64,000 bases of DNA from an uncultured Pelagibacteraceae bacterium (GCA_902547825.1 CACCPE010000004.1:1-64000), one strand, 5' to 3'. Counted from the stretch's first letter, positions 49,907 to 59,612 are shown. Numbers and translations: made by a program. Notes: generated by a model from the sequence alone, not told the origin.

Positions 49907-51199
49907 ATGAAAAAATACTTAGGATACTTTCTAGCAGGTACAGCCATTTACTTTGGTTTCGCTGGTCTTGGATATGCTGAGACTACAGTGTCTGCAGAAG
50001 TACAATACATTTTTAATACCCTATTATTTTTAATGTCAGGTTTCTTGGTCATGTGGATGGCCGCAGGTTTCGCAATGTTAGAGTCAGGATTAGTAACATC
50101 AAAATCTGTATCAGCAATCTGTGCTAAAAATATAGGTTTATATTCAATCGCCGGAGTAATGTTCTGGTTGGTTGGTTACAATTTAGCTTATGGTATTCCA
50201 GAAGGCGGATATATAGGTTCATTTACACCATGGAGTGATAATTCAGCATTAGAGACAGGATATTCTGATGGTTCTGATTGGTTCTTTCAAATGGTGTTCT
50301 GTGCAACTACAATGTCAATAGTGTCTGGTACGTTAGCTGAGAGAATTAAGATCTGGCCATTTTTCTTATTTGCCGCAATTTTAACTGGATTTATATATCC
50401 AATTTCAATGGGTTGGCAGTGGGGTGGTGGATGGTTATCAGCTGCTGGATTTTCAGACTTTGCTGGTTCAACATTAGTACACGCTGCAGGTGGTGCTGCC
50501 GCTTTAGCGGGTGCAATAGTGCTTGGAGCAAGATCTGGAAGATTTAGTTCTAGCGGCGGAGTCAAAGCTATGACACCATTTGCTGCATCATCTATTCCGT
50601 TAGCAACACTAGGAGTATTTATACTATGGTTAGGTTGGTTCGGATTTAATGGTGGATCTCAGTTAGCTTCTGGTACTTTAGAAGACGTTTCATCAGTAGC
50701 AACAATTTATATCAATACGAACTTAGCTGCAGGTGGTGGTGTATTAGCTGCTGCAACAGTATCAAGATTAATTGGTGGTAAAACTGACGTAGTAATGATG
50801 CTTAACGGCGCGATAGCCGGTCTAGTAGGTATTACAGCAGAACCATTAACACCAAGTCCGTTAGCTGCAATCTTTATTGGAGCAATAGCAGGAGTATTAA
50901 TGTACTTCTCAGTAAAACTATTGTTTAAAATGAAAATTGACGACGTAGTTGGAGCCATCCCAGCACACCTAGTAGCTGGAGTATGGGGTACATTAGCAGT
51001 GCCATTAACAAACAGTGATGTTACTTTTGGAGCACAATTCCTAGGAACAATCTCAGTAGTGGTATTCGTATTTGTAGTCTCGTTTATTGTTTTCCAAATT
51101 ATGAAAAATACTATTGGATTAAGAATAAGTAAAGAAGCTGAAAGACTAGGAACTGACAAAGCAGAAGTTGGTGTAATAGCTTACGGCATAAGAGACTAA
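49907..51199 (+). CDS. amt: Ammonium transporter
   Basis: MWMAAGFAMLESGLVTSKSVSAICAKNIG; DFAGSTLVHAAGGAAALAGAIVLGAR; ATG 49907 preferred to 49886. Confidence 0.95.
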   Translation: MKKYLGYFLAGTAIYFGFAGLGYAETTVSAEVQYIFNTLLFLMSGFLVMWMAAGFAMLESGLVTSKSVSAICAKNIGLYSIAGVMFWLVGYNLAYGIPEGGYIGSFTPWSDNSALETGYSDGSDWFFQMVFCATTMSIVSGTLAERIKIWPFFLFAAILTGFIYPISMGWQWGGGWLSAAGFSDFAGSTLVHAAGGAAALAGAIVLGARSGRFSSSGGVKAMTPFAASSIPLATLGVFILWLGWFGFNGGSQLASGTLEDVSSVATIYINTNLAAGGGVLAAATVSRLIGGKTDVVMMLNGAIAGLVGITAEPLTPSPLAAIFIGAIAGVLMYFSVKLLFKMKIDDVVGAIPAHLVAGVWGTLAVPLTNSDVTFGAQFLGTISVVVFVFVVSFIVFQIMKNTIGLRISKEAERLGTDKAEVGVIAYGIRD

Positions 51200-51242
51200 A
51201 ACAATTTAGCTTATCTCCTCCCTCGTTAGTTGGAGAAATATC

Positions 51243-51276
51243 AAGGCCCGGAGACCCCCTTCGGGCCTTTTTTTTT
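51243..51276 (+). terminator. Rho-independent terminator after amt
   Basis: aaggcccg...cgggcctttttttttt. Confidence 0.85.
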
Positions 51277-51325
51277 AGAAAATCATTAGATTTTTTTTCA
51301 GGTTGTATTTTGCTATACTTTATAG

Positions 51326-51537
51326 TCCATCAAAATTTAAATTTGTAAAAATTTCTCTAAAAGCTCATCATATTTCAAATGATATAGATCTTATTTGGTT
51401 TTAGATTTAAAAGCTTTAATGGATGTGAGTAATTTTATACTTGAAATCGGTTAAACGACCAAAAAGAGTGTATCGACAAATGCGTTGCAAAACAAAGCTT
51501 AATTCGCTCTCTTTTGAATGATATTTTATTTGATGGA
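51326..51537 (+). ncRNA. Candidate structured ncRNA of about 212 nt with terminal closing stem
   Basis: tccatcaaa (51326-51334) pairs with tttgatgga (51529-51537); TATACT -10-like box at 51314-51319; no ORF in the 240-bp gap. Confidence 0.4.
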
Positions 51538-51544
51538 GCATAAT

Positions 51545-52012
51545 TTATTTATTAGAACAAACAAATTTAAACACTTCTTTAGCATGATCTTTTACTCTTA
51601 CATTTGACCAAATTTTTTTAACTTTCCCTTTATCTATGAATATAGTTGTTCTGATTGTTCCAAGAAATTTTTTACCCATAAAAGACTTCATTCCCCAAAC
51701 ACCATATTTTTTTTGAGATTTCACATTTGGATCTGAAAGGAGTTCAAATGGAACCTTGTATTTCTTTTTAAATTTTTCATGACTTTCAATACTGTCTTTT
51801 GAAATTCCAATAACTTCACATTTTATTTTTTTAAATTTTTTATAAAATTTTGAAAAATCCTTGGTTTCAAGAGTGCATCCTGGTGTGTCATCTTTAGGAT
51901 AAAAATATACTACTAATTTACTTTTTATTTTTTTTAGATCAAATCTAGTATTTCTTGTTCCGAAAAGCTTAAATAAAGGTGCTTTTTTATTTTCTTTAAT
52001 TTTCATTGTCAT
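51545..52012 (-). CDS. bcp: Thioredoxin-dependent peroxiredoxin (Bcp/PrxQ-like)
   Basis: KLVVYFYPKDDTPGCTLETKDFSKFYKKF; ISKDSIESHEKFKKKY. Confidence 0.92.
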   Translation of the reverse strand: MTMKIKENKKAPLFKLFGTRNTRFDLKKIKSKLVVYFYPKDDTPGCTLETKDFSKFYKKFKKIKCEVIGISKDSIESHEKFKKKYKVPFELLSDPNVKSQKKYGVWGMKSFMGKKFLGTIRTTIFIDKGKVKKIWSNVRVKDHAKEVFKFVCSNK

Positions 52013-53018
52013 TCCAAAGTTTTTTTAAATTTATAAAAGGCGAAACTCCAAATATTGAATTGATATTTGCACAGTGAACAGCCAAAGAGGGAATAGGAGA
52101 CAAGCATGGATGAGATTTATAAATATTGTGAAGGGGTTTTTCCCAAGGATCTGTCCATTCTAAGCCCATTTTTTCTAGTTCTGAAAAATATTTCTCAATT
52201 AATTTTTTATTAGTCATAAAGGTGACTAGACTTTCTGAAACTAATCTCCAATGATTTTTTTCTCCTAGATAAACCTTAGTATCTTCATCTTTTGTATATA
52301 AATAAGGATAATCAGAAGGTAATAAAATGACATCTTGAGAAAATAAAGAATAAAATTTTTCATAACTAAAAATCATTTCAATTATAGAATTTAGTGAGTG
52401 TAAATAATCATCTTCTACAAAATAAATTAGATCTGCCTCTTCATCTTTTGCTATCAGAAGAGAATTATAGAAATTGGCCATATTTGAAAATTTAGCTTTT
52501 GAGTAACCGTCTTTAATTTTATCTTTGTATTCATTTAAGTTTATCGAAATAACCTTAGTATTAATTTGAGACTCTTTTAAAATTTCCTCAATTATCTTTA
52601 AATCCTCATCAGGTGAGTTCGTATCAGTCACAATTAATTCAAAATTAATTTTTTCAAATTTCTCTTTAGCTTTATTTGTTGCTTTAATTAAAGATCTCAA
52701 TGTTCTGAAGGTATATTCATTTTTCTCAAAATCAAAAATCCTCCTTTTATTTTGATCCATAATTAGTTCAGATGTACAAGTACGTAATATTATTTTTAGT
52801 GATTTAACTCTTTTTTTTAAATTGATTTGACCTAATGGAATAGTTATTGATTTTTTCCCCTGAATACTTAGCGTATCATTTAATTCCTTACCTAATGTTG
52901 GGGAGCTGAAATTAGACTGGTCGATAATTTCAAATCCAATAATTCTACAAATTTTAATAAAAATTTTTTTAAATAGGTTGTTTTTTTTACTTTTTTCTAT
53001 TTTTTTCATTCTGGTCAA
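51996..53018 (-). CDS. Putative glycosyltransferase-like protein
   Basis: LRTCTSELIMDQNKRRIF, LIYFVEDDYLHSLNSIIEMI: nucleotide-sugar transferase-like DD motif. Confidence 0.5.
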   Translation of the reverse strand: MTRMKKIEKSKKNNLFKKIFIKICRIIGFEIIDQSNFSSPTLGKELNDTLSIQGKKSITIPLGQINLKKRVKSLKIILRTCTSELIMDQNKRRIFDFEKNEYTFRTLRSLIKATNKAKEKFEKINFELIVTDTNSPDEDLKIIEEILKESQINTKVISINLNEYKDKIKDGYSKAKFSNMANFYNSLLIAKDEEADLIYFVEDDYLHSLNSIIEMIFSYEKFYSLFSQDVILLPSDYPYLYTKDEDTKVYLGEKNHWRLVSESLVTFMTNKKLIEKYFSELEKMGLEWTDPWEKPLHNIYKSHPCLSPIPSLAVHCANINSIFGVSPFINLKKLWNDNEN

Positions 53019-53047
53019 ATATATATATTAGTTTATATTCTAGTGCT

Positions 53048-53446
53048 ATGAACATTAAATCTTCACAACAATTAGTAGAGGATGCTAACAAAACCATTGA
53101 AACATTAAGCCCAGAGGAAGTAAAGCATCTGATGGAAAAAAATGAGATTACTTTAATTGATGTTAGAGATATAAGGGAACTCTGGCGTGACGGAACAATC
53201 GAAAATTCAAAGCATATTCCAAGAGGAATGTTAGAATTTTGGTTAGATCCTAATAGCAGTTATTATCAAGAAAATAAAATTAAAGACTCAAAAAAAATGG
53301 TTTTTTTCTGTGCTATGGGATTTAGATCTGCTCTGGCAACAAAAACCTTAGTTGATATGGGTTTTAAAAATGTAGCTAATGCTCGTGGTGGATTTGATGC
53401 TTTAAAAAATGCAGGGCTTAAAGTAATCGACAAAGAAAAAAAATAA
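53048..53446 (+). CDS. Rhodanese-like domain protein
   Basis: ITLIDVRDIRELWRDGTIENSKHIPRGMLEFW; VFFCAMGFRSALATKTLVDMGFKNVANARGGFDA. Confidence 0.92.
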   Translation: MNIKSSQQLVEDANKTIETLSPEEVKHLMEKNEITLIDVRDIRELWRDGTIENSKHIPRGMLEFWLDPNSSYYQENKIKDSKKMVFFCAMGFRSALATKTLVDMGFKNVANARGGFDALKNAGLKVIDKEKK

Positions 53447-54055
53447 CTACTTGCTTGCTTCCTTTAAAACAAATTCAATTCTATCTTGGCCCCAGAATAA
53501 TTTATTGTTTGAAACAAAGGTTGGAGCTCCAAAAATACCTTTTTCATAAGCTTCAGTCGTTCTTTTTTTAAGAGAATCTTTAATTGATGAGGAAGTTGCT
53601 CTTAAAGCAAAGGTTTTTGGATTAATATTTAAGTTTTTTAACACTTTTAATATAATATTATCATCATTCATATTTAGACCATCTTGCCAAATGGCATCAA
53701 AAATATTATCGATATAATAACTTTTAAAATTGTCCTCTTCTGCAACCAGTACTCCTCTCATTAAATTAAGACTTCTTATTGGAAAGTAAGAATTAAATTT
53801 AAATCTTACATTATTTCTTTCAGCAATTAATTTACAATCCCTAATCATATGTTTTGCTTTTGCAGGTATAAATGCCGGAGCTTTTATTCCATGTAAATTA
53901 TGCAAACCGCCTAAAAGAATTGGCTTGTATTTTATTTTTATCGAAAATTTATGTTCAATTTTCCTAATCTCTTTATGTGCTAAAAAAGAATAAGGGCTTA
54001 TAAAGTCAAAATAAAAATCAAATGGTTTAATCATTAAAACTGATTTTCTTAGCAA
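53447..54055 (-). CDS. DsbA-family 2-hydroxychromene-2-carboxylate isomerase-like protein
   Basis: FDFYFDFISPYSFLAHKEI; GIFGAPTFVSNNKLFWGQDRIEFV. Confidence 0.85.
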   Translation of the reverse strand: MLRKSVLMIKPFDFYFDFISPYSFLAHKEIRKIEHKFSIKIKYKPILLGGLHNLHGIKAPAFIPAKAKHMIRDCKLIAERNNVRFKFNSYFPIRSLNLMRGVLVAEEDNFKSYYIDNIFDAIWQDGLNMNDDNIILKVLKNLNINPKTFALRATSSSIKDSLKKRTTEAYEKGIFGAPTFVSNNKLFWGQDRIEFVLKEASK

Positions 54056-54533
54056 AGAAAATTCTTAAAAACCAATAAATTACCAATCCAATTGGCCCAC
54101 TAAAATAAGTTAAAATAAGCGAGGGAATAGTAATAATTTTAGGTATTAAATATTTTTTAGCATCTCTTACTATCCAAGCACCTGCAAACAAACTGATAGC
54201 AAGAAAGTGTAACCAAAATATTAATAATAAACTCTCATTAGCAAACATTGAATATAATCCGTCTAATCCACTGTATAATTCAAAACCATCAAAAATACTT
54301 TTTTCTAAATATAAGTTATAGGATAAATAAAAATAGCCTATAGCTAAAAGAAACGGAACAACAATAGATTGTGCTAAAAAGTTCGTTAGTCCATGATTGG
54401 GAGCAAAGATTAGTAAAAGCCAAAAAGGTATGACACCCCAATTAGCAAATAAATAAATGTTTTCTGAAGTTATGTAAGCTAATAGATTATTTAACATAAA
54501 AATAATATAGTATATTAAGATAATGAATCCCAC
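54027..54533 (-). CDS. ABA4-like/DUF4281 membrane protein
   Basis: LFANWGVIPFWLLLIFAPNHGLTNFLAQSIVVPFLLAIGYF; DAKKYLIPKIITIPSLILTYFSGPIGLVIYWFLR. Confidence 0.75.
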   Translation of the reverse strand: MGFIILIYYIIFMLNNLLAYITSENIYLFANWGVIPFWLLLIFAPNHGLTNFLAQSIVVPFLLAIGYFYLSYNLYLEKSIFDGFELYSGLDGLYSMFANESLLLIFWLHFLAISLFAGAWIVRDAKKYLIPKIITIPSLILTYFSGPIGLVIYWFLRIFFAKKISFND

Positions 54534-55083
54534 ATCAAATAAAAATGATTTTGAAGATCTAACTACTAATTTGAGAGATTTGGCTTATTCTTATCTTGAG
54601 AAATATAATCCTTCAAAACAACAGCTTAAAGTTTATCTACTTAAAAAATATTTATTGAAAATTAAGGGCACAAAATCTAAAAAAGAGGTAACTTCAATTA
54701 TCGATGAAATAATTTCAAATTTAGAAAAAAACAAACTTTTAAATGATGAAATGTATTCAGATTCAAAAGCAAGAATATTTTTGAGGAGAGGCTATTCATT
54801 AAATAAAATTAACCAATCGTTAAGAAGTAAAGGAATTGAGGATAAATACGTTAGACAAAGCATCGAAAAGATAAAAGATGATCAAATTGAACCAGATTTT
54901 GTTTCTGCCTTAAAACTTTGCAAAAGAAGAAGAATAGGTCCACTACGACCTGAGAGCAATCGAGAATTATTTTATAAAAAAGATATGGGAATTTTAGCCA
55001 GAGGTGGGTTTAGTTTTGAGCTTTCAAAAAGAGTCTTAGATCTTGAAGCTGATGAGTTTAAAAAATTAATCAAGATTATCTAA
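54523..55083 (+). CDS. recX: RecX family regulatory protein
   Basis: LRDLAYSYLEKYNPSKQQLKVYLLKK; RIFLRRGYSLNKINQSLRSKGI. Confidence 0.75.
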   Translation: MNPTSNKNDFEDLTTNLRDLAYSYLEKYNPSKQQLKVYLLKKYLLKIKGTKSKKEVTSIIDEIISNLEKNKLLNDEMYSDSKARIFLRRGYSLNKINQSLRSKGIEDKYVRQSIEKIKDDQIEPDFVSALKLCKRRRIGPLRPESNRELFYKKDMGILARGGFSFELSKRVLDLEADEFKKLIKII

Positions 55084-55209
55084 TTTTTTCTTTTTTTCCT
55101 CTTCGACTAAAATATCAAGTTTTTTTTTTAGAGCATTTCTCACTAATATAAAAAAAAGTACACCCAAAAATGTTACTGAAAGAATTATAATTGATATAGT
55201 TTTAATCAT
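55069..55209 (-). CDS. 47-aa single-TM protein (not in ORF track)
   Basis: MIKTISIIILSVTFLGVLFFILVRNALKKKLDILVEEEKKKKLDNLD*; start overlaps the stop of the cysQ-like gene. Confidence 0.5.
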
Positions 55210-55981
55210 TAAGATTTTCAGATCGTTTAATTAATAGACTAGGGTTTCTATAATCTTCTTTACCGTATAAAAACGGTTTTTCATCTAATGTTTTTATTAT
55301 AGCTCCTGCATTTTGTGCGATTGCATGACCTGCAGCGTAATCCCATTCATTTGCTCTTTCTCTAGCAGCATAAATATCATATTCGCCGGTAGCTATTACG
55401 CAAAACTTGTATGAACTTGCCATCTTCACAATTGAAGTTACATTATATTCTTTTAATTTATTTAAAATCATATCAGATGGTTTTATGACACTTGATAGAG
55501 CAACCACTTGATCTTTTGGTTGTTGTTTTTTACAATTAATTTTTTGAGTTTTTTCTCTCTCGATCATATAACTTTCTCCAGGGTAAAAACTATAAAAAAG
55601 TCTACCTTTTTTTGGAACTCCAACTAATCCAATAACCGGTACTGTATTAATTACTAATGCAGCATTTAATGTATACTCATCTTTACCTGCAATATATTCT
55701 TTTGTTCCATCAATAGGATCAATTAACCAAAAAATTTTTGATTTATTTTTTTTACTTAAATCAACTGTTTCTTCAGATATGATTGGTATATTTGGTGTTA
55801 GTTGAGAAATTTTGCCAGAAATTATCTCATTTACTTTTAAATCACCGTTACTTACGGGAGAACGATCTGCTTTTATTTGAATTTTTAAACCCTCTTTAAA
55901 AATTCTTATAGACTCTTTTCCTGCAAAGTTGAATGTTTCTATCAAATTTTCTGTTATGGATTTTAACTCTGATTTATTCAT
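55202..55981 (-). CDS. cysQ: 3'(2'),5'-bisphosphate nucleotidase CysQ-like
   Basis: PIISEETVDLS; FWLIDPIDGTKEYIAGKDEYTLNAALV; NEWDYAAGHAIAQNAGA. Confidence 0.88.
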   Translation of the reverse strand: MNKSELKSITENLIETFNFAGKESIRIFKEGLKIQIKADRSPVSNGDLKVNEIISGKISQLTPNIPIISEETVDLSKKNKSKIFWLIDPIDGTKEYIAGKDEYTLNAALVINTVPVIGLVGVPKKGRLFYSFYPGESYMIEREKTQKINCKKQQPKDQVVALSSVIKPSDMILNKLKEYNVTSIVKMASSYKFCVIATGEYDIYAARERANEWDYAAGHAIAQNAGAIIKTLDEKPFLYGKEDYRNPSLLIKRSENLND

Positions 55982-56147
55982 AATTTATTTTTTCAAGTTT
56001 AATGTTATTGATATTAATCACTCTTTTTCCGCTATTCTCAAAATTTACAGTTACCTTATTACCTATAATAGATTGAACTTGTCCTATACCCCAATCATTA
56101 TTATCAGGGTTTTTTACATAATCACCTGGTTCAAAATCAATAAGCAT
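55977..56147 (-). CDS. DUF3553-like protein (not in ORF track)
   Basis: MLIDFEPGDYVKNPDNNDWGIGQVQSIIGNKVTVNFENSGKRVININNIKLEKINYE*; overlaps the cysQ start codon. Confidence 0.8.
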
Positions 56148-56187
56148 TATGGAAAATAAATAATAAATGTATTATATACTTTAAAAT

Positions 56188-57315
56188 ATGAATTCTCTAG
56201 GAATTAATAAATCAAATAAAGAAACTAAAGTGGTAGTAGCTATGTCTGGTGGTGTTGATTCATCGGTAGTTGCAGCTTTAATGAAAGAAGAAGGATATAA
56301 TGTAACAGGTATAACTTTAAAACTTTATGATGATATAAAAAAATCAAAAGAAGGCAGACAATGCTGCGCAGGACAAGACATCATGGATGCTAAAAGAGTG
56401 TCTGAGAAAATAAACATAAAGCATAAAATTTTGTATTATCAAAAAAAATTCAGATCAGAGGTAATTGATTCTTTTATAGATAGTTATGCAGCTGGAGAAA
56501 CGCCTATACCTTGTGTACAGTGCAATCAGACAGTTAAGTTTAGAGATTTATTCAAATATTCGAAAGACTTAAAAGCAGATGCTTTAATTACTGGTCATTA
56601 TGTTTCAAGGATTAAAAAAAATGGTCATGCGAGCATGTATAGAGCAAAGGATTATAGTAGAGATCAAAGCTATTTTTTGTTTACCACAACTCAAGAGCAA
56701 CTCGATTTTCTAAGATTTCCCCTAGGTGAAATTGATAAATCTGAAACAAGATCAATAGCTAAAAAACTTAATTTAAATGTTGCAGATAAGCCTGATAGTC
56801 AGGATATTTGTTTTGTACCTAACGGCGATTATAGCTCTGTCATTCAAAAATTTCGACCAGAGTCTTTTAAAAAAGGAAAAATTATTGATTTAAAAGGTAA
56901 ACAAATAGGCGAGCATGAGGGAATAATAAATTATACAATAGGGCAAAGAAAAGGGATTAAGATTTCGGGCAATAAACCTCTTTACGTAGTGAATATAAAT
57001 GCTGGCGACAATACAGTTGTTGTAGGAAATAAAGAAAACTTAGAAATTAAAGAAATTCAATTAAGAGATCTAAACATTTTAGCCTCAAAAACGGAATTCG
57101 AGCAAATAGTAAATGTTAAAGTAAGATCAACCGGAAAACTTTTAAAAGCAAAAATAAATTTTGATAATGATATAGCTAAAGTAGAAATTTTAGAAAAAGA
57201 AATTGGAATTTCTCCTGGTCAAGCCTGTGTTTTTTATTCAAAAGATGAAGTTGGGGATAAAGTCTTAGGCGGGGGCTGGATTTATAAGACTTTCAATAAT
57301 AATTTATCCACTTAA
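56188..57315 (+). CDS. mnmA: tRNA-specific 2-thiouridylase
   Basis: [56 protein letters not shown]. Confidence 0.95.
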   Translation: MNSLGINKSNKETKVVVAMSGGVDSSVVAALMKEEGYNVTGITLKLYDDIKKSKEGRQCCAGQDIMDAKRVSEKINIKHKILYYQKKFRSEVIDSFIDSYAAGETPIPCVQCNQTVKFRDLFKYSKDLKADALITGHYVSRIKKNGHASMYRAKDYSRDQSYFLFTTTQEQLDFLRFPLGEIDKSETRSIAKKLNLNVADKPDSQDICFVPNGDYSSVIQKFRPESFKKGKIIDLKGKQIGEHEGIINYTIGQRKGIKISGNKPLYVVNINAGDNTVVVGNKENLEIKEIQLRDLNILASKTEFEQIVNVKVRSTGKLLKAKINFDNDIAKVEILEKEIGISPGQACVFYSKDEVGDKVLGGGWIYKTFNNNLST

Positions 57316-57373
57316 TTAACAGTCTAAAATCAGACACGCATTAAGTGATACATTAAAATTTTTACTGTGATTT

Positions 57374-57565
57374 AATGAACTTAATTAAGAGGCAACTCTT
57401 AACTGGCCATTTAAGGAAAAACCGAGAGGTTCAAGCTTAAAGGGCAGAAAGGTGAACCTAGTAGCGCTAGAATAGTTCATCGGGATGGCTTGGCGGTAGC
57501 GCCTAAAACGACGAGCCAAAACTACTAAATTTCTGGGCGAAAGCCTAGAAATTTAAGTGGTTCTC
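57374..57565 (+). ncRNA. Unassigned multi-helix structured RNA candidate
   Basis: Hairpins ttaagag-gcaa-ctcttaa (57385-57402) and aaatttctgggc-gaaa-gcctagaaattt (57527-57554), both GNRA-looped; aggttca/tgaacct; tggct(tggcg gtag cgcc)agcca; tagtag/ctacta; no coding potential. Confidence 0.7.
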
Positions 57566-58251
57566 CAAAAAAATCTTGATAGTAAATAAAATAAGATTAC
57601 TCCAACAAAATAGTTCCATTCCAACATATGCTTAAAATGAGTGTTGCCCTTTGTAACCAAAGTTGGCAAACTTAGAAAAGCCACAATAACTAGAATTGAA
57701 ACAAGGACCATTTTTAAAATTAAAATTTTTTTATTAATAAATTCATTTAACTTATCTTTAAGTTTATATAAATGATAAACAAGATACCCCTGAGCAATAA
57801 GTTCAAAAATTATAAACAAAAGTAAAACTACTCTCCTAAATAATTTGTAAATTTGAATATCAAATTTTATTCCTAGAAAAACTGAGTGTATCGCTAAAAA
57901 TACTGCTGATAAAATTCCAAATATTTTAAATTTATAATTTAAATCAGTTGAGTACAATTTATTCACTAAACTATTATTTCTATTCCAATAGTAATATAAT
58001 AATATTGCTGTAAAAATCATCGAAGGTTTAAAAATCAAATACTGAGGGAATGTTCTAGATGCTCTACTAATAGATAAACTTCCATCAAAGTAAGGAATTG
58101 AAAAGGCAGACCTTCCAATCATATCAACCTCAAAAATTGTGTTTTCTAAAAAACTTGGATTCTGTGATATAAATAGACAAAGATTGATTGCTAGTAGTGG
58201 AATACAAAAAATCCACACACTCAATTTTCTAATTTGAGTTATATCAGGCAT
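57553..58251 (-). CDS. Integral membrane protein, function unknown
   Basis: 232-aa ORF with about six TM segments. Confidence 0.65.
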   Translation of the reverse strand: MPDITQIRKLSVWIFCIPLLAINLCLFISQNPSFLENTIFEVDMIGRSAFSIPYFDGSLSISRASRTFPQYLIFKPSMIFTAILLYYYWNRNNSLVNKLYSTDLNYKFKIFGILSAVFLAIHSVFLGIKFDIQIYKLFRRVVLLLFIIFELIAQGYLVYHLYKLKDKLNEFINKKILILKMVLVSILVIVAFLSLPTLVTKGNTHFKHMLEWNYFVGVILFYLLSRFFWRTT

Positions 58252-58268
58252 AAATTATTTAATGATTA

Positions 58269-58349
58269 TTTTTTTTTGTTTCTTTTTCTTGCTCTTCTCT
58301 TTTTTGAGCCAATTTTTCTTCTACCTCGGTGCTTTTTAGGGTAACCCAT
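58269..58349 (-). CDS. 27-aa highly basic protein, putative ribosome-associated (not in ORF track)
   Basis: MGYPKKHRGRRKIGSKKRRARKRNKKK*; strong SD aaaggaggcgaaaatATG. Confidence 0.65.
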
Positions 58350-58415
58350 ATTTTCGCCTCCTTTTTTATATCTTAATTATTAAAGTACTATATAAACTTG
58401 AAATATACTTATTTT

Positions 58416-59612
58416 ATGAAAAAGTCCATAAGCACATTTTTAAAGCATCCCACTAAAGATAATACTAATAGGTCTGCTAATCCACCTGTCACTAGAGCTT
58501 CAACTATTTTATTTAACTCAATGCAAGAAATGTATCAACATGAATTAAAAGTAAAAAAACACAAGAAAGTTTCCTATTACACCTATGGTAGATACGGAAG
58601 CACTACAACGATTGAACTTGAAAATATATTAAAAGAGTTAGAGCAAGCTTATCATGTTTTTTTAACTGGTACAGGATTTGGCGGAATAGCTTTAGCGCTC
58701 ATGTCATTGTGTAGGCCTGGAGATGAAATTTTAGTTTCAGATAATGTATATGGTCCTACTAAAGAGATCTCTCAACAACTTATGAAGCAATTCGAGGTTA
58801 GTGCAAAGTTTTATAATCCAGATTCTTTTGAGGATCTTAAAGAAAAAATTTCAAAAAAAACAAAAATGATACTTGTCGAAAATCCTGGTAGTAATACTTT
58901 TGAATTCCAAGATTTATCAAAAATTACAAATCTTGCTAAAAGAAAAAAAATTTTTACTTTATTGGATAACACATGGGGAACTCCATTATATCTCAAGCCA
59001 TTAAAAATAGGTTTTGATATGTCTTTTTGTTCTGCAACAAAGTACTTCTCAGGACATTCAGATGCCATGGGTGGATCCCTTGCAGTGAATAAAAAAGTTT
59101 ATAGCAAAATAATGTTTTTTTATAAATTGTCTGGATACAGGATGTCCGCTGATGAAGCTTATTTAATAATAAGAGGTCTTAGGACTTTAGATACAAGATT
59201 GAAACAACATAGCGAGAATACTAAAGCAGTAATTAGCTTTCTTAAAAAACAAAAAAAAGTTAAAGAAATTTTATACCCATATAATCCATCAAGTAAAAAC
59301 TACAAACTTTGGAAAAAATATTATTCTGGAGCAACAGGCTTGCTTTCAATAGTAATAAAAAGTAAAAAAAAATCGTCAGTCATTTCATTTGTAAACTCTC
59401 TTGAGTTATTTGGTATAGGATATAGCTGGGGAGGATTTGAGAGTTTAGCGATACTTCAAGAAATTAAAAGTTCTAAAAAAGATGAGTATTTAAAAGGACG
59501 TCAATATTATCGATTTAAAAACGATGAATTTATTGTTAGGCTGCACATTGGCCTTGAAGATCCAAAAGATCTTATAAATGATTTAAGAAAAAGTTTTAAA
59601 AAGATAAAATAA
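58416..59612 (+). CDS. metC: Cystathionine beta-lyase/Cys-Met PLP enzyme
   Basis: YTYGRYGSTTTIELENILKELE; NTWGTPLYLKPLKIGFDMSFCSATKYFSGHSDAMGGSL; ATG 58416 preferred to 58398. Confidence 0.9.
   Translation: MKKSISTFLKHPTKDNTNRSANPPVTRASTILFNSMQEMYQHELKVKKHKKVSYYTYGRYGSTTTIELENILKELEQAYHVFLTGTGFGGIALALMSLCRPGDEILVSDNVYGPTKEISQQLMKQFEVSAKFYNPDSFEDLKEKISKKTKMILVENPGSNTFEFQDLSKITNLAKRKKIFTLLDNTWGTPLYLKPLKIGFDMSFCSATKYFSGHSDAMGGSLAVNKKVYSKIMFFYKLSGYRMSADEAYLIIRGLRTLDTRLKQHSENTKAVISFLKKQKKVKEILYPYNPSSKNYKLWKKYYSGATGLLSIVIKSKKKSSVISFVNSLELFGIGYSWGGFESLAILQEIKSSKKDEYLKGRQYYRFKNDEFIVRLHIGLEDPKDLINDLRKSFKKIK

Noticed and set aside
50287-51159. Minus ORFs antisense to amt (50287-50565, 50707-51159)
   Set aside because: Shadow ORFs of a strongly conserved gene; Pro/Ala/Thr-rich low-complexity translations.
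57374-57565. Assignment of the structured RNA as RNase P RNA, tmRNA or SRP RNA
   Set aside because: Expected core motifs (GAGGAAAGUCCG, tmRNA tag/acceptor features, SRP GGAAG/AGCAG loop) not found by eye.
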